A stretch of DNA of 64,000 nucleotides from Leptothrix cholodnii SP-6. Lineage in GTDB: Bacteria; Pseudomonadota; Gammaproteobacteria; Burkholderiales; Burkholderiaceae_C. Below the pieces are notes generated by a model. The model was not told the origin of the DNA and ran no database searches. It was given only the letters and a program-made list of their open reading frames with translations. Location of the stretch: NCBI RefSeq assembly GCF_000019785.1, contig NC_010524.1, forward strand, positions 4,390,001-4,454,000. Reading direction: 5' to 3'. This document shows positions 46,766 through 55,311 of the stretch, one piece after another; positions within the stretch are counted from its first letter, which is position 1, and each line of letters begins with the position of its first letter. A program made the translations under genes and the position numbers.

Positions 46766-48078
46766 GCGTCGGCGCGCAGCTCGTGGGCCACCGTGCCGGC
46801 CACCAGCGTGGCGCGCACGCGCCCGGGCAGCGCCATGCCGGTGTCGGCAAACGCGAACGGCGTGTGCTTGCCCTGGCTGCACAGCACGTCGGGCGTGACG
46901 GCCCAGGTCGCGGCCGGATCGAACACGCAGACGTCGGCCACGCCGCCTTCGACCAGCCGGCCGGCGCTCGACGACAGCGAGCCCAGCGCATCGCCGAGCA
47001 CCCGCACCGGTTCGGACGTGACCCGCGCCAGCGTCGCCGGCAGGCCCAGGCCGGCGTCGGTGCCCCACTTGAGCGCCAGGCTCAGCAGCAGCTCCAGGCC
47101 GGTGGCGCCGGGTTCGGCTTCGGCGAACGGCAGCGTCTTGGCGTCGCCCTCGACCGGCGTGTGGTCGGACACCAGCGCGTCGATCGTGCCGTCGGCCAGC
47201 GCGGCGCGCAGCGCGTCGCGGTCGCGGCCCTGGCGCAGCGGCGGCATCAGGCGCATCGACGAGTTGAAGTAGCCGATGTCGATGTCGGTGAGGTGCAGCG
47301 AGTTGATGCTGACGTCGGCCGTCACGCGCAGGCCCTCGGCCTTGGCCGCGCGCAGCAGCGCCACGCCGGCCGCGCTCGACAGCCGGCACAGGTGCAGGCG
47401 CGCGCCGGTCACGCGCACCAGCTCGAACAGCGTGTGCAGCGCGATCGTCTCGGCCATCACCGGCACGCCCGACAGGCCCAGCCGCGTCGCCACGCCGCCG
47501 CTGGCGGCCACGCCCTTGCCGAGCCAGTAGTCCTGCGGACGCAGCCAGACGGTGAAGTCGTGGGTGGCGGCGTAGAGCATCGCGCGCTGCAGCGCGAGGG
47601 TGTCCTGCACCGGCACCTCGGCCTGCGAGAAGCCGACGCAGCCGGCCTCGGTCAGCTCGACCATCTCGGTCAGCACCTGGCCCTGGAGCCCGCGTGTCAG
47701 CGCGCCGAGCGGGAACAGCCGGCACAGGCTGAGCTTGCGGGCGCGGAACTTCAGCATCTCGACCAGGCCGGGCTCGTCGAGCACCGGATCGGTGTCGGGC
47801 GGGCAGACCAGGCTGGTCACGCCGCCGGCCGCCGCCGCGTTGAGCTCGCTCTCGAGCATGCCCTTCTGCTCTTCGCCCGGTTCGCGCAGGCGCGCCGCCA
47901 GGTCGACCAGACCGGGCGCGACCACGCAGCCGGCGGCGTCGATCACGCGATTGGCCTGGAACTCGGGCGAGATGCGCCCGATCGTGACGATGCGGCCGGC
48001 GGCGATGGCGATGTCGGCCAGCTCGTCGCGGCCCGAGGCCGGGTCGATCACCCGGCCGTTCTTGATGAGGATCTTCAT
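46753..48078 (-). CDS. pyrC: Dihydroorotase-like protein PyrC', lacking the metal-binding histidines
   Basis: A 441-residue amidohydrolase-fold protein downstream of pyrB. Active type I dihydroorotases carry the metal-binding H-x-H in a DxHxHLREPG motif. Here the segment reads GLVDLAARLREPG, so positions 61 and 63 are Ala and Arg. The next metal His, normally in a CH-(I/V)-S/T motif, is Arg in LHLCRLSSAAG. The Asp of SDHTPVEGD is kept. This fits the non-catalytic PyrC' known from Pseudomonas, which stabilises the aspartate transcarbamoylase complex; a separate active pyrC should exist elsewhere. A repeat element separates it from pyrB. Confidence 0.93.
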   Translation of the reverse strand: MKILIKNGRVIDPASGRDELADIAIAAGRIVTIGRISPEFQANRVIDAAGCVVAPGLVDLAARLREPGEEQKGMLESELNAAAAGGVTSLVCPPDTDPVLDEPGLVEMLKFRARKLSLCRLFPLGALTRGLQGQVLTEMVELTEAGCVGFSQAEVPVQDTLALQRAMLYAATHDFTVWLRPQDYWLGKGVAASGGVATRLGLSGVPVMAETIALHTLFELVRVTGARLHLCRLSSAAGVALLRAAKAEGLRVTADVSINSLHLTDIDIGYFNSSMRLMPPLRQGRDRDALRAALADGTIDALVSDHTPVEGDAKTLPFAEAEPGATGLELLLSLALKWGTDAGLGLPATLARVTSEPVRVLGDALGSLSSSAGRLVEGGVADVCVFDPAATWAVTPDVLCSQGKHTPFAFADTGMALPGRVRATLVAGTVAHELRADACVR

Positions 48079-48091
48079 GCCGGACTCCGCC

Positions 48092-48153
48092 GAGCCGCCT
48101 CAAGGAGGCCGGACGCCCCCTCGGGGGGCAGTGAACGAACGTGAGCGTGGGGG
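48092..48153. repeat. Burkholderiales-type intergenic repeat, copy 2
   Basis: Between pyrB and pyrC', the sequence GAGCCGCCTCAAGGAGGCC, an inner CCCCCTCGGGGGG palindrome, GTGAACGAACGTGAGCG and GGGGG follow the same block order as the copy at 42974-43037. It occupies most of the 79-bp pyrB-pyrC' gap. Confidence 0.65.
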
Positions 48154-48157
48154 TGGT

Positions 48158-49120
48158 TCATGCGTCGTTACCCGCGATGATGGACATGACCGCCATGCGC
48201 ACGGCGATGCCGAAGGTGACCTGCGGCAGGATCACGCTGTGCGCGCCATCGGCCACGGTCGACTCGATCTCGACGCCGCGGTTGATCGGCCCCGGGTGCA
48301 TCACGATGCAGTCCGGCGCGGCCAGCGCCAGCTTGTCGGCGGTCAGGCCGTAGCTCTTGAAGTACTCGCCCGCGCTGGGCAGCATCGCGCCGCTCATGCG
48401 CTCGTTCTGCAGGCGCAGCATGATGATGACGTCGGCATCCTTGATGCCCTCGGCCATGTCGTGGCACACCCGCACGCCCATGTCGCGCAGGTCGCCCGGC
48501 ACCAGGGTCTTGGGGCCGACGGCGCGGATGTCGGGCACGCCCAGCGTGGTCAGCGCGTGGATGTCCGAGCGCGCCACGCGGCTGTGCACGATGTCGCCCA
48601 CGATCGCCACCCGCAGCCCGGTGAAGTCCTTCTTGTAGTGGCGGATCGTGTACATGTCGAGCAGCCCCTGCGTCGGGTGCGCGTGGCGGCCGTCGCCGGC
48701 GTTGACCACGTGCACGTGCGGCGCGCAGTGCTCGGCGATGAGATACGGCGCACCGCTCTCGCTGTGGCGCACCACGAACATGTCGGCGTGCATCGCGCTC
48801 AAGTTGGCGATGGTGTCGAGCAGGCTCTCGCCCTTGGCCGCGCTGCTCTTGGCGATGTCGAGGTTGATGACGTCGGCCGACAGCCGCTTGGCGGCGATCT
48901 CGAAGGTGGTGCGGGTGCGCGTGCTGTTCTCGAAGAACAGGTTGAACACGCTCTTGCCCCGCAGCAGCGGCACCTTCTTGACGTCACGGTCGTTGACCGA
49001 CAGAAAGGTGCTGGCGGTGTCGAGGATCTGCGTCAGCACGGCGCGTGGCAGGCCTTCGGTCGACAGCAGGTGGATCAGCTCGCCGTGGTTGTTGAGCTGG
49101 GGGTTGCGACGCGAGAGCAT
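48158..49120 (-). CDS. pyrB: Aspartate carbamoyltransferase catalytic subunit
   Basis: Condenses carbamoyl phosphate and aspartate in pyrimidine synthesis. The 320-residue product shows the carbamoyl-phosphate loop [20 protein letters not shown], the [20 protein letters not shown] region, [20 protein letters not shown], and the aspartate-binding [17 protein letters not shown], then [14 protein letters not shown]. The start ATG at 49120 overlaps the pyrR stop. No pyrI regulatory subunit is present; the neighbouring PyrC' fits the Pseudomonas-type complex. Confidence 0.97.
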   Translation of the reverse strand: MLSRRNPQLNNHGELIHLLSTEGLPRAVLTQILDTASTFLSVNDRDVKKVPLLRGKSVFNLFFENSTRTRTTFEIAAKRLSADVINLDIAKSSAAKGESLLDTIANLSAMHADMFVVRHSESGAPYLIAEHCAPHVHVVNAGDGRHAHPTQGLLDMYTIRHYKKDFTGLRVAIVGDIVHSRVARSDIHALTTLGVPDIRAVGPKTLVPGDLRDMGVRVCHDMAEGIKDADVIIMLRLQNERMSGAMLPSAGEYFKSYGLTADKLALAAPDCIVMHPGPINRGVEIESTVADGAHSVILPQVTFGIAVRMAVMSIIAGNDA

Positions 49121-49629
49121 CAACTTTCCTTGACTGAAAACTGGAACCGCCCGCCCTCGCCACGCGCGAGCGCGAGCTTCTGGAGCGGCGGCAGGACGAT
49201 GCGGGCGGCGGCATAGGCCGCCTCGATCGGCAGCTGGCGCCCGCCGCGGTCGACCAGCACCGCCAGCGTGACGCTGGACGGGCGGCCGAAATCGAACAGC
49301 TCGTTGATCACGGCGCGGATCGTGCGGCCGGTGTGCAGCACGTCGTCGATCAGCAGGATCGGCCGGCCGTCGACCGAAAACGGCAGGTGCGTCGGGTCGG
49401 TGCCCGAGGCCAGGCCGCGCGCGCCGAAATCGTCGCGGTGCAGCAGGCTGGAGATCACGCCGTGCGGCGTCGCCAGGCCGAGGTCGCGTTGCAGCCGCTC
49501 GGCCAGCCAGGCGCCGCCCGACCACACGCCCACCAGCACGGCGTCGGCCATGCCCTCGGCGGCCAGCAGTTGGCGCACGCCGTTTCGCAGCTGCAGGTAC
49601 AGCGCTTCAGCGTCCAGGCTCAGACTCAT
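49120..49629 (-). CDS. pyrR: PyrR pyrimidine operon regulator/phosphoribosyltransferase
   Basis: A 169-residue phosphoribosyltransferase-fold protein. The PRPP-binding motif [20 protein letters not shown] is intact, and the N-terminal part has [20 protein letters not shown] and the flexible-loop region. In Bacillus PyrR attenuates transcription by binding pyr mRNA; in Betaproteobacteria its control mode is less clear, and I see no terminator-like leader before it here. It overlaps ruvX upstream and pyrB downstream. Confidence 0.94.
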   Translation of the reverse strand: MSLSLDAEALYLQLRNGVRQLLAAEGMADAVLVGVWSGGAWLAERLQRDLGLATPHGVISSLLHRDDFGARGLASGTDPTHLPFSVDGRPILLIDDVLHTGRTIRAVINELFDFGRPSSVTLAVLVDRGGRQLPIEAAYAAARIVLPPLQKLALARGEGGRFQFSVKES

Positions 49630-50075
49630 GTTTGCTCCTTGGCGGCGAGTGCCGCACGGTCGGATTCGTTGAAATATTGCTCCAGCAGCAAGGCCGCCGC
49701 CGCCGCATCGGCATCGCGTGCGCCGGCGGCCAGCACCTCGGTGGTGCTGTAGCGCTCGTCGACCTCGAACACCGGCAGGCGGAAACGCCCGTGCAGCTGG
49801 CGCGCAAACCGTTGTGCGAGGCGGGTGTTCTCGTGCGGCGCGCCGTCGGGGTGGCGCGGCACGCCGACCACCAGCGCGTCGGGCTGCCACTCGGCGATCA
49901 GGCGGGCGATGCGCTCGAAACGGGCATCGCCCTCGGCGGTGACGGTGGTCAGGGGCGTGGCCTGGCCGAACACCCGGTTGCCGCTGGCCACGCCGGTGCG
50001 CTTGCGACCGTAGTCGAAGGACAGGAAGGTCTGGGGCGCTCTGACCACGGCGGCTTGCGCGCGCGATGGCGTCAT
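49626..50075 (-). CDS. ruvX: Putative pre-16S rRNA nuclease YqgF/RuvX
   Basis: A 149-residue RNase H-like-fold nuclease that trims the 5' end of pre-16S rRNA, also named RuvX for its likeness to RuvC. It shows TFLSFDYGRKRTGVASGNRV with the active Asp, DALVVGVPRHPDGAPHENTR, and FEVDERYSTTEVLAAGARDA with the second acidic residues. The start overlaps the yqgE stop and the stop overlaps the pyrR start (both ATGA), so translation is coupled. Confidence 0.95.
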   Translation of the reverse strand: MTPSRAQAAVVRAPQTFLSFDYGRKRTGVASGNRVFGQATPLTTVTAEGDARFERIARLIAEWQPDALVVGVPRHPDGAPHENTRLAQRFARQLHGRFRLPVFEVDERYSTTEVLAAGARDADAAAAALLLEQYFNESDRAALAAKEQT

Positions 50076-50653
50076 GCGTGGCCAGCGTCCTGCGACAGCA
50101 TCATCGGATCGACCCCCAGCAGCAGCAGCGCACGGCTGTAGCGCTGCTCGACCGGGGTGTCGAAGATGATGTCGGGATCGGCGTCGACGTTGAGCCAGCC
50201 GTTGCGGCCGAGCTCTTCTTCGAGCTGGCCGGCGTCCCAGCCGGCGTAGCCGAGCGTGATCAGCACCTTCTTGGGGCCGGCGCCGTGCGACAGCGCTTCG
50301 AGCACGTCGCGGCTGGTGGTCATCTCGAGGCCGCCGGGGATCGACAGCGTCGAGTTGTAGCTGCCGGGCTCGTCGAGATTGCGCGGGTGCAGCACGAAAC
50401 CGCGTTCGGTCTGCACCGGGCCGCCGAAGTAGACCGGCTCGTCGGCCAGATCGGCGCGGTCGAGGCTGAGGTCGACGCGCTCGAACAGGTTCTTCAGCTT
50501 GATGTCGATCGGCCGGTTGATCACCAGGCCCAGCGCACCGCGTTCGGTGTGCTCGCAGAGGTAGACCACCGCACCGGCAAAATGGTCATCCATCATGCCG
50601 GGCATGGCAATCAGGAACTGGTTCGTCAGGTTGATGGCACCGGCCTCAGGCAT
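50072..50653 (-). CDS. UPF0301 protein YqgE (AlgH)
   Basis: A 193-residue protein of the YqgE/AlgH family, of unclear biochemical role, usually next to yqgF. It shows INLTNQFLIAMPGMMDDHFA, GALGLVINRPIDIKLKNLFE, VYFGGPVQTERGFVLHP and VLITLGYAGWDAGQLEEELG, all conserved. I chose the ATG at 50653 because PEAGAINLTN is close to the family start. It heads the yqgE-ruvX-pyrR-pyrB-pyrC'-plsC run, divergent from phrB with 37 bp between. Confidence 0.94.
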   Translation of the reverse strand: MPEAGAINLTNQFLIAMPGMMDDHFAGAVVYLCEHTERGALGLVINRPIDIKLKNLFERVDLSLDRADLADEPVYFGGPVQTERGFVLHPRNLDEPGSYNSTLSIPGGLEMTTSRDVLEALSHGAGPKKVLITLGYAGWDAGQLEEELGRNGWLNVDADPDIIFDTPVEQRYSRALLLLGVDPMMLSQDAGHA

Positions 50654-50690
50654 GTCCGAGATTGTAGCGATCGCGCACACTGCGCCCCCT

Positions 50691-52226
50691 ATGCCAGCCT
50701 CCTTTTCTCCCCTCGCACCGTCCGCTCCCGCCGCTGCGGCTCACCCGCATCGCCAACCGGCCGTGATCGACACGCCGGTCGACGCCGCGCTGGTCTGGCT
50801 GCGCCGCGACCTGCGGCTCGACGACCACGCCGCGCTGCATCACGCGCTGCGCAGCGCGAAGAAGGTCTGGTGCGCCTTCATCTTCGACACCACGATCCTC
50901 GATGCGCTGCCACGCGCGGATCGGCGGGTCGAGTTCATCCACCACGGCATCGTCGAGCTCGACGGCCTGCTGCGCGCCCACGGCAGCGGCCTGATCGTGC
51001 GTCACGGCGACCCGCTGCAGGAGATCCCGGCGATCGCCGGCGCCCTGGGCGTGCAGGCGGTGCACATCAACCGCGACTACGAACCCGCCGCCGTGGCGCG
51101 CGACGCCCAGGTGCGCGGCGCGCTGGCGCACGCGGGCATCGCGCTGCACAGCCACAAGGACCAGGTGATCTTCGAGACCGACGAGATCCTGACGATGGCC
51201 GGCTCGCCCTTCAGCGTCTTCACGCCCTACAAGAACGCCTGGCTGAAGAAGCTCGACGGCTACTACCTGCGCGCCTACCCGGTGCAGCGCCACATCGGCG
51301 CGCTGGCGCCGGTGCCGGCGGCGCTGGACCGCGGCGTGCCGACGCTCAACGACCTCGATTTCCTGCCGACCGACATGGCCGCCCGGCTGCATCCGGGCGC
51401 CTCGGGCGGCGCGACGCTGCTGCTCGACTTCCTGGAGCGCATCGACCGCTATGCCGACACGCGCGACTTCCCGGCGATCAAGGGGCCGAGCTACCTGAGC
51501 GTGCACCTGCGTTTCGGCACCGTCTCGATCCGCCAGCTGGCGCGGCTGGCACACGAGCGCATGGTGGGCGGCTCGCGTGGCGCCGAGGTCTGGCTGTCGG
51601 AGCTGATCTGGCGCGACTTCTATCACCAGATCCTGCACCACCACCCGCGCGTGGTGACGCACTGCTACAAGCCCGAATACGAAGCGCTGCGCTGGGAACA
51701 CGGCAAGCACGCCGAGCAGCTGTTCGCCGCCTGGTGCGAGGGCCGCACCGGCTATCCGATCATCGACGCGGCGATGCTGCAGCTCAACCGGACCGGCTAC
51801 ATGCACAACCGCCTGCGCATGGTGGTGGCGAGCTTCCTGACCAAGGATCTGGGCATCGACTGGCGCCGCGGTGAAGCGTATTTCGCGCTGCAGCTCAACG
51901 ACTACGACCTCGCCGCCAACAACGGCGGCTGGCAGTGGGCGGCATCGACCGGCTGCGACGCGCAGCCGTATTTCCGCATCTTCAACCCGATCAGCCAGAG
52001 CCTGCGCTTCGACGCCGAGGGGCGTTTCATCCGCCGCTACCTGCCGCAGCTCGCCGACCTCAGCCGCGCGGCGATCCACGCGCCGTGGCAGGCCAAGCCG
52101 CTCGAACTGCAGGCGGCGGGCGTCAAGCTCGGCCGCGACTACCCGATGCCGGTGGTCGAACACGCCGAGGCGCGCGAGCTGACGCTGGCGCGCTTCGCAG
52201 CGGTCAAGGGGGCGGCGGCTCGATGA
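50691..52226 (+). CDS. phrB: Deoxyribodipyrimidine photolyase
   Basis: Light-driven repair of cyclobutane pyrimidine dimers. From the ATG at 50691 the product has 511 residues. The N-terminal alpha/beta domain has ALVWLRRDLRLDDHAALHHA and VHINRDYEPAAVARDAQVRG (antenna pocket). The FAD domain has GPSYLSVHLRFGTVSIRQLA, WLSELIWRDFYHQILHHHPR and TGYPIIDAAMLQLNRTGYMH NRLRMV, and the late NGGWQWAASTGCDAQPYFRI FNP that holds the electron-transfer Trp. The first 35 residues are Ala/Pro-rich and not conserved. The last 23 bp overlap the convergent RND pump gene. Confidence 0.95.
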   Translation: MPASFSPLAPSAPAAAAHPHRQPAVIDTPVDAALVWLRRDLRLDDHAALHHALRSAKKVWCAFIFDTTILDALPRADRRVEFIHHGIVELDGLLRAHGSGLIVRHGDPLQEIPAIAGALGVQAVHINRDYEPAAVARDAQVRGALAHAGIALHSHKDQVIFETDEILTMAGSPFSVFTPYKNAWLKKLDGYYLRAYPVQRHIGALAPVPAALDRGVPTLNDLDFLPTDMAARLHPGASGGATLLLDFLERIDRYADTRDFPAIKGPSYLSVHLRFGTVSIRQLARLAHERMVGGSRGAEVWLSELIWRDFYHQILHHHPRVVTHCYKPEYEALRWEHGKHAEQLFAAWCEGRTGYPIIDAAMLQLNRTGYMHNRLRMVVASFLTKDLGIDWRRGEAYFALQLNDYDLAANNGGWQWAASTGCDAQPYFRIFNPISQSLRFDAEGRFIRRYLPQLADLSRAAIHAPWQAKPLELQAAGVKLGRDYPMPVVEHAEARELTLARFAAVKGAAAR

Positions 52227-55200
52227 CCGCCTGCCCCGGCGCCACGCCACGCACGCGGCGCAGCAGGCGCAGGCCGAACTGCACCGCGTCGTCGACATAG
52301 GTGTAGACCACCGGAATCACCAGCAGGCTCAGCACCGTGGAGGTGATCAGCCCGCCGATCACCGCGATCGCCATCGGCGCACGAAAGCTCGGATCGGTGC
52401 CCCAGCCGAGCGCGATCGGCAACATGCCCGCGCCCATCGCGATGGTCGTCATGACGATCGGTCGAGCGCGCTTGTGGCAGGCGTCGAGCAGGGCCTCGCG
52501 GCGCGGCATGCCGGCGCGGCGCGCCAGGATGGCGTAGTCGACCAGCAGGATCGAGTTCTTGGTGGCGATGCCCATCAGCATGATCAGGCCGATCAGCGAC
52601 GGCATCGAAAACGCGCTGTTGGTCGCCAGCAGCGCGACGAACGCGCCACCCAGGCTCAGCGGCAGCGCGGCCAGGATCGTCACCGGCTGCATCACGCCCT
52701 TGAACAGCAGCACCAGCACCAGGTAGATGCACAGCACGCCGGTCAGCATCGCCAGGCCGAAGCTGGCGAACAGCTCGGCCATCACCTCGGCGTCACCGAG
52801 CGTGGCCTGGCTGACACCGGCCGGCAGCTGCTGCAGGCTCGGCAGGGCAGCCACCTCGGCCGCCACGTCGCCGAGCGGACGGCCGTTGAGCTCGACCTCG
52901 AAGTTGATGTTGCGCTGGCGGTCGTAGCGGTCGATCTGGGCCGGCGCGCTTTCCATGCCGAAGCTCGCGACCTGTGACAGCGCGATCGGCTGGCCGCCCT
53001 TGCCCGGCACGGTGAGCTGCTGCAGCAGCGCCAGGTCCTGCCGCGCCGACTCGGGCAGGCGCACCACGATCGGCACCTGGCGCTGGCTCAGGTTGAGCTT
53101 GGGCAGGCTGGCGTCGAAGTCGCCGCTGGTGGCGATGCGCAGCGTGTCGGCTATTCGCCCGGTGGTGACGCCGGCCTCGGCGGCGCGCGCCACGTCCGGC
53201 CGCAGCACCAGCTCCGGGCGCACCAGGCTGGCGGTCGAGCTGATGTTGCCCAGGCCGGGAACGCGGCGCAGGTCCTGTTCGACCGCGCGCGCGGCCTGCA
53301 GCAGGGTGGCGCCGTCGTCGCCCGACAGCACCAGCACGTACTTCTCGCCCGAGCCGCCCAGGCCGACCGTCACGCGTGCGCCGGGCAGCTGTTTCATGGC
53401 CTCGCGCAGCTCCATCTCGATGGCCTGCTTGCGCACGCCGGGACGGTCTTCGCGGGCGGTCAGGTTGAGCGTCAGGCTGGCCTTGCGCACTTCGGCCGCG
53501 CCGCCACCGGCAAACGGATCGCTGCCGGTCGCACCGCCGCCGATGGCGGTGTAGATGCGCGTGACGTGCGGGTGCGCGCCGACGATCGCACGCGCCTGCT
53601 CGGCCGCGGCATAGGTGTCGTGCAGCGTGCTGCCGGGTGGCAGCTCGACCGTGACCTGGCTCTGGCCGAAGTCGTCGGGCGGGATGAAGCCGGTCGGCAG
53701 CAGCGGGATCAGCATCAGCGAGCCGACAAAAAACGCCGCCGCGCCCAGCACGGTGACGATGCGGTGCCGCACCGACCAGGCTGCCATGCGCAGATAGGTG
53801 CTCATCACGCGGCCGTCGCGCTCTTCGCCGCTGACGACGATCGGCTTGAGCAGGTAGGCCGCCATCATCGGCGTCAGCGCCCGCGCCACCACCAGCGAGG
53901 CGAACACCGCCAGCGACGCGGTCCAGCCGAACTGCTTGAAGAACTTGCCCGGGATGCCGGCCATGAAGGCGGTCGGCAAAAACACCGCGATCAGCGTGAA
54001 GGTGGTGGCGATCACCGCCAGGCCGATCTCGTCGGCCGCCTCCATCGCCGCCTGGTACGGGCTCTTGCCCATCTTCAGGTGGCGCACGATGTTCTCGATC
54101 TCGACGATCGCGTCGTCGACCAGGATGCCCACCACCAGCGACAGACTCAGCAGCGTCACCACGTTGACGCTGAACCCGAGCGCCCACATGCCGATGAAGG
54201 CCGGGATCACCGACAGCGGCAGCGCGGTCGCAGCCACCAGCGTGGCGCGCCAGTCGCGCAGGAAGAACCAGACCACGATCACGGCCAGGATCGCGCCCTC
54301 GTACAGCAGCGCCAGCGAGCCGTCGTAGTTCTCGATCACCGGGTCGACCAGGTTGAAGGCCTGCTCGAACTGCAGGTCCGGGTGCGCCAGCCGCAGCTGA
54401 TCGAGCACGCGCTGCACGCCCTGCGCCACCTCGACCTCGCTGGCGCCGCGGCTGCGGCTGATCTCGAAACCGACCACCGGTTTGCCGTTGAGCAGCGCCG
54501 CGCTGCGCGGCTCGGTGACGGTGTCGAGCACCGTGGCGATCTGGTCCAGGCGCACGTGGCGGCCGTCGGCCAGCGCGATCTCCAGCCGCGCCAGCTCGTC
54601 GGCCGACGCCACGCTGGCGAGCGTGCGCAGCGCCTGCTCGGCGCCGCCCAGGTCGGCGCGGCCGGACGCGGCGTCCTGCTGCACCGCGCGCAACTGGCGC
54701 GACACGTCGGCGGCGGTGGCGCCCAGCGCCAGCAGCCGTGCCGGATCGAGCTCGACCCGCACCTCGCGCGTGACCCCGCCCACCCGCGCCACCGCGCCCA
54801 CGCCGTTGACGCTCAGCAGCGCCTTGGTGATGGTGTTGTCGACGAACCAGGACAGGCCCTCTTCATCGAGCCGCGACGTCGCCACCGTGTAGGTCAGCAC
54901 CGGCGCGCCGGCCAGGTTGAGCTTGCTGACGGTGGGTTCGCGCAGCTCGCCGGGCAGGTCGGAGCGCACCCGGTTGACGGCATCGCGCACCTCGTCGACC
55001 GCCTCCTGCGTCGGCTTCTCGAGCCGGAACTCGGCCGTGATGGTGGCCGTGCCGTCCTGCAGCTTGGTGTAGATGTGCTTCAAGCCCTGCAGCGTGGCCA
55101 GCGCGTTCTCGATCTTGCGCGCCACCTCGGTCTCGAGCTGCGACGGCGACGCGCCGGGCAGGCTGGCGACGATGCTGACGGTGGGCAGTTCCAGATCCGG

Positions 55201-55311
55201 GAACTGCTGGATCTTCATGGCGTGGAAGCTCGCCATGCCGCCGAGCGTCAGCAGCACGAACAGCAGCACCGCCGGCAGCGGGTTGCGGATCGACCAGGCG
55301 GAAACGTTCAT
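52204..55311 (-). CDS. RND efflux transporter, inner-membrane pump (HAE family)
   Basis: A 1035-residue proton-driven pump of the AcrB type. It has the N-terminal helix LPAVLLFVLLTLGGMASF and the porter domain with FPDLELPTVSIVASLPGASP. TM4 carries the essential Asp pair in VVGILVDDAIVEIENIVRHL, and the second half repeats the fold with twelve helices overall. The substrate cannot be told. The adaptor lies upstream with a 4-bp overlap; no outer-membrane TolC-type channel gene is adjacent. It runs convergently into phrB with 23 bp overlap. Confidence 0.94.
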   Translation of the reverse strand: MNVSAWSIRNPLPAVLLFVLLTLGGMASFHAMKIQQFPDLELPTVSIVASLPGASPSQLETEVARKIENALATLQGLKHIYTKLQDGTATITAEFRLEKPTQEAVDEVRDAVNRVRSDLPGELREPTVSKLNLAGAPVLTYTVATSRLDEEGLSWFVDNTITKALLSVNGVGAVARVGGVTREVRVELDPARLLALGATAADVSRQLRAVQQDAASGRADLGGAEQALRTLASVASADELARLEIALADGRHVRLDQIATVLDTVTEPRSAALLNGKPVVGFEISRSRGASEVEVAQGVQRVLDQLRLAHPDLQFEQAFNLVDPVIENYDGSLALLYEGAILAVIVVWFFLRDWRATLVAATALPLSVIPAFIGMWALGFSVNVVTLLSLSLVVGILVDDAIVEIENIVRHLKMGKSPYQAAMEAADEIGLAVIATTFTLIAVFLPTAFMAGIPGKFFKQFGWTASLAVFASLVVARALTPMMAAYLLKPIVVSGEERDGRVMSTYLRMAAWSVRHRIVTVLGAAAFFVGSLMLIPLLPTGFIPPDDFGQSQVTVELPPGSTLHDTYAAAEQARAIVGAHPHVTRIYTAIGGGATGSDPFAGGGAAEVRKASLTLNLTAREDRPGVRKQAIEMELREAMKQLPGARVTVGLGGSGEKYVLVLSGDDGATLLQAARAVEQDLRRVPGLGNISSTASLVRPELVLRPDVARAAEAGVTTGRIADTLRIATSGDFDASLPKLNLSQRQVPIVVRLPESARQDLALLQQLTVPGKGGQPIALSQVASFGMESAPAQIDRYDRQRNINFEVELNGRPLGDVAAEVAALPSLQQLPAGVSQATLGDAEVMAELFASFGLAMLTGVLCIYLVLVLLFKGVMQPVTILAALPLSLGGAFVALLATNSAFSMPSLIGLIMLMGIATKNSILLVDYAILARRAGMPRREALLDACHKRARPIVMTTIAMGAGMLPIALGWGTDPSFRAPMAIAVIGGLITSTVLSLLVIPVVYTYVDDAVQFGLRLLRRVRGVAPGQAVIEPPPP

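Noticed and set aside
46031..48103. Apparent 690-residue fusion of a long N-terminal part to PlsC
   Set aside because: The N-terminal 445 residues are an off-frame reading of pyrC'. The real acyltransferase starts at 46765.
48158..49525. Apparent pyrR-pyrB fusion frame
   Set aside because: The first 135 residues are off-frame over pyrR. PyrB begins at MLSRRNPQL (49120), overlapping the pyrR stop.
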